From assembly GCA_963710625.1 (NCBI GenBank), contig CAVQBG010000008.1:1-64000 (forward strand): a stretch of DNA of 64,000 nucleotides. Direction: 5' to 3'. A program made the position numbers and the translations under genes. This stretch comes from Sva-07 sp963710625. Its GTDB lineage: Bacteria; Actinomycetota; Acidimicrobiia; Acidimicrobiales; Ilumatobacteraceae. Under the pieces are notes generated by a model. It worked only from the letters and a program-made list of their open reading frames with translations, did no database searches and was not told the origin of the DNA. Positions 1 to 8,626 of the stretch are shown piece by piece; the stretch's first letter is position 1, and each line of letters begins with the position of its first letter.

Positions 1-301
1 GTTCCCGGGTGGTTGGTCCTGCACTGCCGCCCGTGATTTCCGGGTGGGTTGCCGGCTCGACCACCACCCAGCGCAGCAGTGTGCGATGCCGGGCGATCGA
101 GTCGCTCGTGTCGCCGGCGATCGCGTCAGCCGGTGGCGGGGTCGGGTGCACCCCCTAGACCTGCGACTCGGGGACACCTTGTCTGGGTGAGTCGTGAGTG
201 GTCACTCGTGGTGTTTGTCGTCGTGACGTTGGGCTCTGGCGGCTCGGCGACGGCGGAGCGACGGTAGGAGTGTCCCGCGACGCGCAGTCGAGGAGTTGAA
301 C
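1..301. other. No recognised gene
   Basis: Open frames here are short, arginine-rich and unlike any family I know. The stretch probably holds the tail of a gene beyond the window and the upstream region of the next gene. The only clear signal is AGGAG at 291-295, the ribosome binding site of the gene starting at 302. Confidence 0.4.
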
Positions 302-832
302 ATGTCTGGGACAGTCGAACAGATTCCGGTGGTTCAGGATCGGACGACTCGTGAGAGGCGTGTGAGCTGGGTTGTCGTTGTGGCGGCAATTGCGGTGTTG
401 GTGGGTCTGGCCGCGGGCTGGGTGATCTTCGGGAACAACGATGATTCCGGCTCGGACAACGCAGCCATGTATGTGACTCCCGGGTCGGTGGAATTGACGG
501 AGCGGCAGACCGAGATGGTCGAGTTGATGGATCAGTACATGGCCGCCTGGAGTGCGACGGATGGTCAGCGACTGGAGCCGCTGATGGTAGAAAGCGGCCA
601 TGTCGAGTACGCCGAACAGGGTTGGCGGTTCGACCTCGAGGACGGGTCGCTGCAAGATCGAGTCTCCAACGGCCCCTACGATTCGATCAGGACGTACGCC
701 CCGATGTTGGTGTACGAGGATCGGATCGTGCTCACTGGCCGAGTCGACTCGATCGATATCGAATGGTTGTCGGTCGTTCGCTTCACCACCAGCGGCGAAG
801 TGAAGGTCATCAGCGAGACCATCTACCTCTGA
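302..832 (+). CDS. Membrane-anchored protein, possible NTF2-like fold
   Basis: 176 residues of unknown function. A short basic N-terminus precedes one hydrophobic helix (about residues 20-42), followed by an acidic linker and an exported domain of about 115 residues. The exported part (ELMDQYMAAWSATDGQRLEP onward) resembles the start of SnoaL/NTF2-like domains, but this is inference from the pattern only. ATG 302 was chosen over the in-frame TTG at 296 because AGGAG at 291-295 sits 6 nt before it. It stands alone, with no operon partner nearby. Confidence 0.7.
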   Translation: MSGTVEQIPVVQDRTTRERRVSWVVVVAAIAVLVGLAAGWVIFGNNDDSGSDNAAMYVTPGSVELTERQTEMVELMDQYMAAWSATDGQRLEPLMVESGHVEYAEQGWRFDLEDGSLQDRVSNGPYDSIRTYAPMLVYEDRIVLTGRVDSIDIEWLSVVRFTTSGEVKVISETIYL

Positions 833-1197
833 CCTTTCGAAGCTGACACCCACTTCCGAAACCGGAACCCGACGCGGAGCCGGACTCGGACCCCCAGCGG
901 CGCACCCGTCACTCGCGCCGTCGACAGGTGAGACGGTGGCTGCTCGTGGTCGTGTTGCTTGCGGCCATCGATGGTCTCGGTGCACGAGGCAGCGCCGGAT
1001 ATCGCTCGTGGTTCGGGCGATTCGGCCCATCACCATGGGTCCGGTCCGGTCACGGAGGACTGGCGCACCGGTGGAGGGCATTGGCCCCTGGTTCGATCGG
1101 CCGTTCCCGTTGCATGGTGGATGAGAGGGAAGCGAGTCCGAGATCCGGGCGCGGCCCGCGGATGCTTCTGCGTTGCGATTTTCTGGAGGTGAGCGGA
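833..1197. other. Intergenic, no convincing gene
   Basis: An open frame from about 928 runs into the lipoprotein gene and begins with a hydrophobic stretch (RRWLLVVVLLAA), but it has no similarity I recognise and the real start of the downstream gene is well marked at 1198. It may be a decayed leader. Nothing else is seen. Confidence 0.35.
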
Positions 1198-2307
1198 ATG
1201 AGGTGGCGACAACTCGGTGCGGTGGCTGCGGCTTCGGTCCTCTTCGTGGCCGCGTCGGCCTGCGGCGACGATTCAGACGATGCTTCCGTCGACAGCAGCG
1301 CCGTCGATGGGCAACAGTTGGAGAGCCGGTGGGCGCTGGTCAACGATCTGGGTCTGGAACAGGGGTCGTTGGCTGTGGTCGATGAGACCGCAGTGGTGGT
1401 CGGTGTCGAGGCCGATGGCTCGATCGGGGCCTACTGGTTCAATGGTCTCGGGTGGGAGCCGGGCGAGGGCTTCCCTGAAGTGACGTTCTACGGTCAGCCA
1501 GCTGCGGTAGCAGGGGGCCCACGAGGATTCGTTGCGATCGCAACGCGCAATGGGGCCGTACCCAACGAGGCAGTCATTGCGTTCTCGCGTGACGGTGCGC
1601 TCTGGGAAGTCATCGATGTTCAGGACCTGCCCGAGCCCCTGGTGAGCTGGCTCACCGACGTCGTTGCGGGGCCCGACGGTTTCGTCGTGGTCGGCGCCGG
1701 GCACCCTGGGATCTCGACATTCGTGTGGTTCTCCGACGATGGCCGCACCTGGACGGACACCGACCTGCCCACACTCGACGGGCCCTTGGCGGTGGCGCAC
1801 GACGGCACGAGCTGGATGGCAGTCGGCGGCCCAGGGGGCGACCTCACGGCCCCGTCGAGCGTGTATTCCTCGGCCGACGGGAGCCGATGGACCGAGGTCG
1901 AGACCGAGAACTCCCCGACGATCGACGCGGTCTGGGAGTACGTGGGAACTGCACACTTCGTGGGCAGCGACAACACATGGCTCCTGGTGCCGGCCGAAGG
2001 GGGCGATCGGACGAAGTGGGCTTCGGCCGACAACGGCCGAAGCTGGACCGAAGTGGTGTTCCCCGCCAGCGCGTCGGTCGTGCACCCCGATCTGGTCACG
2101 AGCGTGGCCGTGATCGACGGAGCCTTCTTCGTCGTCGGCTCGCGCGACACCGCAGAAGTTCCCGACCCACCTGCGTTGTACTTCTCCGAGGACGCCACCG
2201 CCTGGCAGGCCTACCGCACGGTCGCGGACTTCAGCGGCCTCGGCAAGCGCGGTAGCGAGATCGTCGCCCTCGACCGCGATGGCAACGTGTTCATCTGGAG
2301 CCCATGA
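1198..2307 (+). CDS. Lipoprotein with BNR/Asp-box beta-propeller repeats
   Basis: 369 residues. The N-terminus is a lipoprotein signal ending ASACG, with the lipid-bearing Cys at about residue 21, so the mature protein is probably tethered to the outside of the membrane. The body carries several Asp-box motifs (S-x-D-x-G-x-x-W type), for example WFSDDGRTW, YSSADGSRW and SADNGRSW, the signature of sialidase-like beta-propellers. No catalytic set can be identified, so a binding or scaffold role is as likely as glycosidase activity. GGAGG at 1185-1189 fixes ATG 1198; the open frame extends further upstream without support. Confidence 0.8.
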   Translation: MRWRQLGAVAAASVLFVAASACGDDSDDASVDSSAVDGQQLESRWALVNDLGLEQGSLAVVDETAVVVGVEADGSIGAYWFNGLGWEPGEGFPEVTFYGQPAAVAGGPRGFVAIATRNGAVPNEAVIAFSRDGALWEVIDVQDLPEPLVSWLTDVVAGPDGFVVVGAGHPGISTFVWFSDDGRTWTDTDLPTLDGPLAVAHDGTSWMAVGGPGGDLTAPSSVYSSADGSRWTEVETENSPTIDAVWEYVGTAHFVGSDNTWLLVPAEGGDRTKWASADNGRSWTEVVFPASASVVHPDLVTSVAVIDGAFFVVGSRDTAEVPDPPALYFSEDATAWQAYRTVADFSGLGKRGSEIVALDRDGNVFIWSP

Positions 2308-2600
2308 GAGTCGAGGCACAAGGACAACAGCGCGCACCGACAACCCGCGTAGCGCGCTGGACCGAGCACCCGGAGCCGTCGCCGCGACCGTCCTGAATGT
2401 GCCGATAGTTGGCACCCGGTATCGGCCCAAGCCGCACACCGCATAATCCCGGGGGTGCAGGCCCGGTGAGGCACCCGTGTCCCGCCGACGCAGGGACCTC
2501 CTGACTCGTTGGATTCTCCGACTCCAGGTAGCTGGCACCGTTGTCCAGAGAACGGGGGATCCCGTCCGCCGGGGCGCTCGTGCGCGTTCACTTCGAGGCG
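2308..2600. other. Intergenic; possible left end of the outer island
   Basis: No coding frame is convincing. If the outer integrative element ends inside the window, its left attachment site should be near here, but no copy of the tRNA-Glu 3' sequence could be found by eye. Confidence 0.3.
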
Positions 2601-3029
2601 CTACGTCCGTCGGCGTTCTCGACGCGCCGCCTCGCGCTCCCGACGACGTCGCTCTGCACGCGGGAGGCCAAGACCACTCGGCTCGCCATCGACCCGGGTC
2701 TCGGGCATTCGATGGTCCGTCACCGACGGTGGCGGCGAGCTCGATGTCGAGGGGATCGCAGTTGCCGAAGCTCGAAGCTCACCCTGCAGTCGGACGATCT
2801 GAGCCCAGAGGCGGTCGCGCTCGGCCTCGAGCTGGACGATGCGCTCACGAAGCTTCCCATTCTCGATGAGCGCCTCGGGTGCATTGGCGGGGTCAACGAG
2901 TCGGGCCGTTCGCTCGCGTTCTCGGGCGCGGTAGGCGCGCATCCGCTCGGCGTCGGACGACCACTTCCTCGGCCTGCCCGGTCGCCGCTGTAGGTCGCCC
3001 TTGCCACGACGCTGATGCCGTGACCTCAC
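2601..3029 (-). CDS. Basic coiled-coil protein with GRPRKW motif (island copy A)
   Basis: 142 residues. Order: basic N-terminus, PGRPRKWSSDAERMRAYRAR at about residues 17-36, a coiled coil with heptad-like Leu/Ile (about 50-85), a Ser/Pro-rich linker, and a C-terminal Arg/Glu-rich tail. GRPRK resembles an AT-hook core, so DNA binding is plausible. A second copy at 11263-11721 shares the motif, the coiled coil and the basic tail, and also lies beside an excisionase and integrase, which suggests a conserved part of this element family. The start is GTG at 3029. Function unknown. Confidence 0.7.
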   Translation of the reverse strand: MRSRHQRRGKGDLQRRPGRPRKWSSDAERMRAYRARERERTARLVDPANAPEALIENGKLRERIVQLEAERDRLWAQIVRLQGELRASATAIPSTSSSPPPSVTDHRMPETRVDGEPSGLGLPRAERRRREREAARRERRRT

Positions 3030-3090
3030 GGATCACTACCCGACTCGATCCCGGCGGGTCACGGACCACGTCACGGATGAATACCCGACT
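3027..3090. repeat. Two 19-bp imperfect direct repeats
   Basis: CACGGATCACTACCCGACT (3027-3045) and CACGGATGAATACCCGACT (3072-3090) differ at two positions and lie 45 bp apart, immediately upstream of and touching the start of the minus-strand GRPRKW gene. They may be operator sites for its own or another element-encoded regulator. Confidence 0.55.
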
Positions 3091-3128
3091 GCCGAGGGAC
3101 GACTGTCCCATCGGCCCCCGATCGACAC

Positions 3129-3461
3129 TCAAGGAAGCACCAGGAGCGCCTCGTCGGCATCCTCACCGAAACGAACAATCTCGTCGTGGTTGTTCCGCAA
3201 AGCGTCGAAGATCTCGATCGTCGTGGCATTGCCGAGCCTCACCCAGATCGCCTTCGGCGGCGGGCCATGCAGGAACGCGAGCTGACGGAAGTCGGAGTCC
3301 TTCGACACGATCACGAATCCGTGCTCTCCGGCATACGTCCAGATCTCAGCGTCGGTTGCCGTGTCGAGTCCGACCTCGGTGACATGGCTGCTCTCCGGGT
3401 AGTCGATCGAGAGCGTTCCGACGAGACGCCGTGACAGGTTCTGATCGAACAGCAGCTTCAC
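3129..3461 (-). CDS. DUF5615 PIN-like toxin
   Basis: 110 residues, whole length of the DUF5615 (PIN-like) family, the toxin half of DUF433/DUF5615 modules. It opens with MKLLFDQNLSRRLV, giving the first conserved Asp, and carries DAEIW and VSKDSDFRQLA, the further acidic residues of the PIN-like active site. Members are thought to be RNases. The GTG start overlaps the stop of the upstream DUF433 gene by four bases (GTGA), so the two are translationally coupled. It is carried on the outer island, where it may help maintain the element. Confidence 0.85.
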   Translation of the reverse strand: MKLLFDQNLSRRLVGTLSIDYPESSHVTEVGLDTATDAEIWTYAGEHGFVIVSKDSDFRQLAFLHGPPPKAIWVRLGNATTIEIFDALRNNHDEIVRFGEDADEALLVLP

Positions 3462-3685
3462 GCCGGAGTGGCGAGCCGACGCTCACGGAGCGCTGCAAAC
3501 TCGATCGCGGCGCGTACATGTCGCTCCGTGAGCTCCGGAAAGTCCGCGACGATCTCGTCGGCCGTCATCCCCGAGGCCAGATAGTCCAAGACGTCGTAGA
3601 CGGCGATGCGCGTCCCGACGAAGCACGGCTTGCCGCTCCGGACTCCCGGGCGGGTCTCGATCAGCTCCGTCAGATCCACGTGCAC
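3458..3685 (-). CDS. DUF433 antitoxin
   Basis: 75 residues, typical of DUF433 proteins. The pattern RPGVRSGKPCFVGTRIAVYD followed by DYLASGMTADEIVADFPELT is diagnostic. The C-terminal half is a small helix-turn-helix-like domain thought to bind the operon promoter, while the N-terminal strand contacts the toxin. It lies first in a two-gene operon with the DUF5615 toxin. No RBS or operator was assigned. Confidence 0.85.
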   Translation of the reverse strand: MHVDLTELIETRPGVRSGKPCFVGTRIAVYDVLDYLASGMTADEIVADFPELTERHVRAAIEFAALRERRLATPA

Positions 3686-3882
3686 AGGCTACTCGCAGCG
3701 CACTCAGGGCGTCTTCGACTACCTGCGGACGGCACGACGCACCATTGGTGCAGATGTACAGAGCACTGAGTCGAATAGAAGCACGTGCGGAAATGGTGGG
3801 CAGAGAGATCGGGGCGGCGCGTCACAAACTCGGCGATCGAGAGTCATGTGTATGCATGGAACGCGAACCGGACGAAGCGGGC

Positions 3883-4092
3883 ATGTCGGCGGTCGAGCGG
3901 CTGACGGTGACGGTCACGCAAGCCGCGGTCATGCTCGGAATCTCGCGGACGTCGGCGTACGAACGTGTGAGGCGAGACGAGATCCCGACCGTGCGGCTCG
4001 GGCGGCGTCTACTGGTGCCGAAGGCCCGGCTACTGGCGATGCTGGACGGCGACTCGGCCCACTCTCCGACGACCGAGGAAGAGGCGGCGTGA
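3883..4092 (+). CDS. Excisionase-like HTH protein (island copy A)
   Basis: 69 residues from ATG 3883 (an in-frame ATG at 3856 would add 9). LTVTVTQAAVMLGISRTSAY is a MerR/HTH_17-type helix-turn-helix, followed by the beta-wing motif RLGRRLLVPKARL. Such proteins act as recombination directionality factors or regulators beside tyrosine integrases. It converges on the integrase at 4113-5278, the same layout as the copy at 11873-12100. CGAGAGTCATGT just upstream of 3856 resembles the direct repeats before the other copy. Confidence 0.75.
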   Translation: MSAVERLTVTVTQAAVMLGISRTSAYERVRRDEIPTVRLGRRLLVPKARLLAMLDGDSAHSPTTEEEAA

Positions 4093-4112
4093 CCAGCAGG
4101 CTCGTCCACCGG

Positions 4113-5278
4113 CTACTCGCCGGGCTCGCCGGGCTCGGCGGGTGTGCTGAGACGGCCCAGGATCTTCGCAGCCTCCTGGTCGGCCTCTGGAACGAAGTGC
4201 GAGTAGACGTTCAGCGTTGTCGCTGCGTTCCGGTGTCCCAGACGACCGGCCACGGTCCGTACGTCGACGCCGGCGCTCAGCAATCGGGTGGCGACGTAGT
4301 GGCGGAGGTCGTGGAGGCGGACGCTCTTCAGCCCGACCTCGTCGCACGCCTTCCGGAACCGACGCGAAGCCGAGTCCGGGTACCACGGCGTCGTGCCGGC
4401 GACGTCGCCCGCGAACACGAACGCATCGTCGGCGAGGGCGACGCCGCAGTGCTGGGCTCGCTCGACGGCAGCCGATCGGTGATCGGTCAGCACTGCCGTC
4501 GTCGGTGCATCAAGAGCTACCCGTCTGGTCTGATGGGTCTTGGTGTCCTTCTCCACGAGCCCGTCCGGACCCTGCACGAGGCCGCGACCGATCGTCACGA
4601 CGCCCCGCTCGAGGTCGACATCGGTCCAGCGGAGCGCAAGCACTTCGCTCCGACGTGCACCCGTCATGGCCGACAGCCGGACGAAGACCCCGAACTCCGG
4701 ATCGCTCGCGTCGATCGCCTTCTGAAGCTTCGCGAGCTGCGCGGGCGTCGGCGGCGCAATCTCGGGCATCGGCACCCTTGGCGGTGACGCCGCCGCGGCC
4801 GGGTTCACGCCGAGCCAGCCCCACCGCACGCCCTGCGCCAGTGCCCGCCGGAGGATCCCGTGGATACGCCGGATCGAGCCCGGTGCCAGCGGTCGCCCGT
4901 TGCGGCCGCCGTCGACGAGCAGTGAGCGGTAGTACCGGTCGAGCGACGCCGCGTCGTGAGCTTGCTGAGCCGAACGTCGCCGAGCGCCGGCCGCAGGTTG
5001 CGCTCGATGTACCCTGCCGTCTCTCGCGTCGTCTTCGGCGAGAAGTCCTCGCGGGCGAGCTCGAGCCAACGGTCGAGCAGCTCGCCCACCGTCGCCGTGG
5101 TCCTCGTCGCCAGACCACGCTCGGCCTCGACCTTCATCTCGTTCAGCAGCCGCTGCGCCTCGCGCTTGCCCGCGCGGACCGTCTTCGTGGCATAGCGCTG
5201 CTTGCCGGTGACCGGGTCGGCGCCCAGGTAGACCCTGAGCTCCCACGCCGACCCCCGTTGGCGCATCGATCCCTTCAT
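4113..5278 (-). pseudogene. Tyrosine integrase, frameshifted (island A)
   Basis: Phage-type tyrosine recombinase reading in two frames. The first part (from ATG 5278, RBS GGAGG 7 nt before) encodes an AP2-like DNA-binding domain (RQRGSAWELRVYLG) and the start of the core-binding domain to KLTT. The rest, from ASLDRYYRSLL, is in another frame and holds the catalytic boxes TGARRSEVLALRW, LHDLRHYVATRLL, LGHRNA and NVYSHFV (Tyr nucleophile). The break is near 4955, a net loss of 1 or gain of 2 bases judged against the paralogue at 12110-13257. As read it cannot give a whole enzyme; a sequencing error cannot be excluded. Confidence 0.8.
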
Positions 5279-5337
5279 GGCGTGACCTCCATTGTCGTTC
5301 ATGGGCAGGCCATGGGCAACAGAGGCCGGGAACGGAA

Positions 5338-5422
5338 AGAGCCACTCCGAAGAGTGGCTCTGACCTGGTACTTCCTTGGCAGCCCGTACGGGATTCGAAC
5401 CCGTGCCGCCACCTTGAGAGGG
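5338..5422. repeat. Left copy of 85-bp attachment repeat (tRNA-Glu 3' end)
   Basis: Identical over 85 bp to 13316-13400. It contains the terminator hairpin of the tRNA (5339-5360) and the tRNA-Glu 3' part through the anticodon loop (5377-5422), but the 5' part of the tRNA is missing. It therefore marks the junction between two elements inserted at the same tRNA gene; identity ends within the anticodon loop, as is common for tyrosine integrase sites. Confidence 0.9.
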
Positions 5423-5607
5423 CGACTGAGACTGTCCGGCTCGTTCTGTCTGATGCCGTCTTGTGTGGTCTGAGCAGGGAGAACGCTACACGCCGTGGTG
5501 CCTCGTGCCGTCCCGTATCGGCCAGTACCGCCGCGTGGAGTGGCAAGTGGATTGGCAACACGTCCAACCGGGGCGAGGGGGTGGCCTGACCGACTGCCGG
5601 TCGTGGT

Positions 5608-6021
5608 TCAGGAGCGGTCGAGTGTGAGGACGCTCACGTTCGCCGGGAATCCAGGCGCGTTCACAAGCCGGTGATCGTCGGTGAGCAAGGCCCCGCCGAG
5701 TTCGGCGGCGAGTGCCACGTACACGGCATCAGCCATGGTCATGTTGTGACGAAACTGCCACGCAGCGGTGATCAACGGTCCGGGTTGCGCTCGGCGCAGG
5801 TGCCAACGATCGAGCCGGCCCAACACTGTCGCGGCGGCCTCCTCGGTCAGCGTCCGAGCCACGACAGTCTGATGTCGCACGACCCCGGCGACTTCGACGT
5901 AGAAGTGCTCGGGCACCCAGCCCACGGCATCGGTCGGAAGCAGTCGTGCGAGACGCCGACCGTGGACGGTGTTGGCGAGGATCTCGACGCCAGCGGACGC
6001 GTCGATGACAACGGGAGTCAC
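5608..6021 (-). CDS. VapC-like PIN-domain toxin
   Basis: 137 residues, full PIN-domain length. The first catalytic Asp is in VVIDASAGVEIL at the N-terminus, the conserved Glu is in PEHFYVEVAGVVR, and the late acidic motif is MADAVYVALAAELG with LLTDDHRL near the end. Proteins of this family cleave RNA. The GTG start overlaps the TGA of an upstream small frame (GTGA at 6018-6021), the usual arrangement of a coupled antitoxin-toxin pair. It lies just inside the left end of the inner island. Confidence 0.85.
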   Translation of the reverse strand: MTPVVIDASAGVEILANTVHGRRLARLLPTDAVGWVPEHFYVEVAGVVRHQTVVARTLTEEAAATVLGRLDRWHLRRAQPGPLITAAWQFRHNMTMADAVYVALAAELGGALLTDDHRLVNAPGFPANVSVLTLDRS

Positions 6022-6179
6022 GCGTGTTCGGACTCGGCGCGGATCGTCTCGAGCACGGCTGCTGCATCCAGGGATTCGAGCTCAGGCTCCGGTGCAATTG
6101 AGAGCTCGTCGATGAGCACCCGGAACGCGGCTGGAGAGCAGTCCTCGTCCGGATTCGCAACGACCACCCGGCCGTGCAA
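6018..6179 (-). CDS. Possible antitoxin of the PIN toxin, start uncertain
   Basis: A frame of about 53 codons ends in a TGA that overlaps the toxin start, so a coupled gene is expected here. The product is acidic at its C-terminus (SLDAAAVLETIRAESEHA), as in many VapB-type partners. There is no in-frame ATG; TTG at 6179 and a later GTG are the only candidates, and the frame stays open upstream without a start. The N-terminal DNA-binding half may have been lost. I do not recognise the family. Confidence 0.4.
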   Translation of the reverse strand: MHGRVVVANPDEDCSPAAFRVLIDELSIAPEPELESLDAAAVLETIRAESEHA

Positions 6180-6512
6180 CTCGTCGAGCGCGTCGTGCCA
6201 TGCAGAGCAGGGTACTCGCCACGAGCGACACCCCGCATGCGCCGAACGCCTGCGGAAGCCGCCATGCGACTGACCCCGCCAAGACGCCCGCGAAAGTGTT
6301 GCACTGCACTTGGGCCGGAGTCAGTCGCCAACGGAGAGGGCGTCACCCAGATTACTCGTGTCGATTCCGAGCGGTCTGCGGGGCGCGGCCAAGTGCTCGA
6401 ACGGCTAGGCCGCCCACACGGCCGACGAACGGCCGACGAACGGTCGCAAGCGTTCGCCACAGCCAAGGCCCGTCCGGAAGCGATCGAGTCGGATCGAGTC
6501 TGCGACCTCTCC
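6180..6512. other. No intact gene; remnant region
   Basis: This lies between the possible antitoxin and the recognisable part of the broken HAD gene. The N-terminal DxD motif expected for the HAD protein is not seen in any frame, so this DNA may be a replaced or decayed 5' end. Confidence 0.35.
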
Positions 6513-6769
6513 GCTGCGAATCACGAAGCGTCCAAGCTGCTTACCTGCAAGCTGGCCGGATTCGACGACGAGCTGGCTGCAGCGCTCGAGCAGTCCTACG
6601 GGGACCTCACCACGTACCGCACCTACCCGGAGGTCGTGGAGGTGACCACGACGCTCCACGGACACGGCGTCGAGATTGCCATTGTGAGTGACCTACATTT
6701 CGATCTGCGTCCGTGGTTCGCGTCGCTCGGCCCCCTCGACTGCATCTGCGGGTTCGCGATCTCCTACTA

Positions 6770-7969
6770 GTGGCGCGTCAAGCAACGTTTGCGCGGTTGA
6801 CGAGTTCGGTGAGTTGACGGTCGCGGGCGTGGGTGTTGCGCCAGCGGATGTAGCGGCGGATCATGCGGGCTTGCTCGGGGTGGCTGGGGTGATCGGTGCC
6901 GTCGAGAGCGAAGTAGCGCAACGCCTGGAACTGGGCTTCGATCCGGTTCAGCCATGACCCGTAGAACGGCGTGTACGCGAGCTCGACGTTGTTCGCCGCC
7001 GCCCACTCGCCGACGCGTTGGTCCTTCTTCGTCGACAGGTGCGGCGAGAAGTTGTCGAGCACGATCGCGATCCGAACATGCGGCGGGTGCAGGGTGCGCA
7101 GGTAGCGACCGAACTCGAGGAACTGGGTGCGACCCTTCTTCACCTTGATGTGCCCGTAGAGCCGGTCGGTCGACAAGTCGTAGCCCACGAGCAGGTGACG
7201 AACACCGTGCGGTCGGGTGAACGTCGCCCGTCTCGTGCGACGGGGCTGGTCGGCTCCGCCACCCTTCACGGCCCATTGTTTGCCGGGGTGTGGCTGCAGG
7301 TTCAGTGGTCCGAACTCGTCGAAGCAGATCACCACGTCCGGGTCGCCGCGCTGCTTGTCGATCTTGCCGTCCGCCAGGTTGTAGAGGTGCAGAATCCGGT
7401 TCTTCTTGGGTTCGTAGTCGGGATCGTTGGATCGTTTGAACGTGTTCACGACTTGAAACGGCACGCCCTCCTCGCGGAGCAGAAGGCGCAGGCCTTCGTG
7501 GCTGATGTCGTTGACCACCCCCTTCGCGACGAGATGCTCGCCGAGCTTGGACAACGATCACGTCGAGAACGGCAAGTCGTAGTCGGTTGGGCGGCCGAGC
7601 GCGATCTGTTTGATCTCACGGCGGTGGGCCTCGGTGAACTTCGGGGGTCGACCACCGGCGTACTTCGGATACAGCGAGTCGAAGCCGTCGGCGTTGAAGT
7701 TGTGGATCACCTCTCGGACACGGTCCTCGGACGTGAACCCGAGCGCTGCGATCTGCGGGACGTCCATCTGCTGCGCGGACCACAACACGATCTGGGCTGG
7801 TCGCCACGTCACGATCGACCCAGATGACCGGCGCACCATCTTCAACAGCCGGTTGCCCTCGTCGTTTGTGATCTCACGAACCTGAACACGATCTGCCATC
7901 CCCACAGGAAAACAGAATCGCACCCTCAGGTGGTGGACGCGAACCCACCAACGTTGCCGGTCACGCCAC
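6770..7969. mobile_element. IS630-family insertion sequence
   Basis: A 1,200-bp element flanked by TA dinucleotides (6768-6769 and 7970-7971), the target duplication typical of IS630. The ends are imperfect inverted repeats: GTGGCGCGTCAAGCAACGTT at the left and, on the opposite strand, GTGGCGTGACCGGCAACGTT at the right. One transposase gene fills the minus strand. It splits the HAD gene. Confidence 0.9.
6778..7899 (-). pseudogene. IS630 transposase with in-frame TGA
   Basis: A single frame interrupted by one TGA at 7558-7560. The N-terminal part (121 residues if started at 7923) holds the helix-turn-helix DNA-binding region and DLPFST; the sequence resumes in the same frame with SLSKLGEHLV, where family members read FSTWSL, so a TGG Trp codon has become TGA. 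The C-terminal part keeps the DDE triad: VICFDEFGP, AIVLDNFSPH and SWLNRIEAQF. The element is therefore probably immobile unless helped in trans. ATG 7899 is used as start. Confidence 0.85.
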
Positions 7970-8185
7970 TAGGTGGGTGCCACGAAACCCGACCGACGCA
8001 TGTTCAACGCTGCGCTCAGCACGATCAGCACACCAGCTCAACGCTGTCTCACGGTCGGCGACAACCCCGGCCCCGACACAGGCGCTGCTGCACTCGGGAT
8101 CAGCACGCTCATCGTGCCGGTCGAACGCGTCGATCGCCCTACACTGCTCGACCGGGTCGCAGCTCTCGCCGTTCCGTCGACCTGA

Positions 8186-8626
8186 GCCGATCGCGGGGAA
8201 GATTGCACCAGCAGGATGCGAATATCGAGCGCCCGGTAAGGGCTTCGCGATGCCGCGCGCTCGCACTGCGTCACCCGGATTGCGGAGCGGACGCTATGCG
8301 TGCGACGTCGCCGAGCATCCTGCCGAATGCTGATCGGGCGCTGCGCCGGGTAGCCAGAGCCGATACCGGAACTGCTCAAGCTGGACGCTGGCCGCGCCGC
8401 CGGAGTCGCATCCCATCATCGGGGACGTGAAGCGTTGTGATGCCTTCGCTCAAGGATCAGATCCACGTGGTCGGCCAGGCCTCCGAGCGTACTCGGCGTC
8501 CTGTGTGTCAAAACGGCGGACCTCGTCACGCTCCAGGCACCAGGTGAGTGGGCGCGTTGTGATCCCCTCGACGGTCGATCGCTCACGAGACGGCCATGCA
8601 GCTGTGCGACACAGTGCGTCCCGTGC
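8186..8626. other. Intergenic, nothing recognised
   Basis: About 440 bp between the broken HAD gene and marR. Short frames on both strands have no family resemblance or credible starts. It may be decayed island DNA. Confidence 0.4.

Larger units (their letters stand above)
6513..8185 (+). pseudogene. HAD-family hydrolase interrupted by IS630-type element
   Basis: Two pieces in the same orientation form one HAD-like protein. The left piece (about 6513-6767) reads YRTYPEVVEVTTTLHGHGVE then IAIVSDLHFDLRP (motif II Ser) and FAISY. The right piece (from about 7972) reads VGATKPDRRMFNAAL (motif III Lys) and CLTVGDNPGPDTGAAALGI (motif IV acidic pair), ending at 8185. A 1.2-kb insertion element lies between. 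The N-terminal DxDxT region is missing, so the gene was also truncated or rearranged. Removing the element with one TA leaves a TAG where relatives have a sense codon. Confidence 0.8.

Noticed and set aside
1..3700. Left attachment site of the outer island
   Set aside because: I searched for the tRNA-Glu 3' sequence (GGGATTCGAACCCGT, CTTGAGAGGG) and found no copy; the boundary is left open.
7554..7923. Two-ORF (orfA/orfB) IS630 design with frameshift
   Set aside because: Both parts are in the same frame, separated only by one TGA, so it is a nonsense codon and not a frameshift arrangement.
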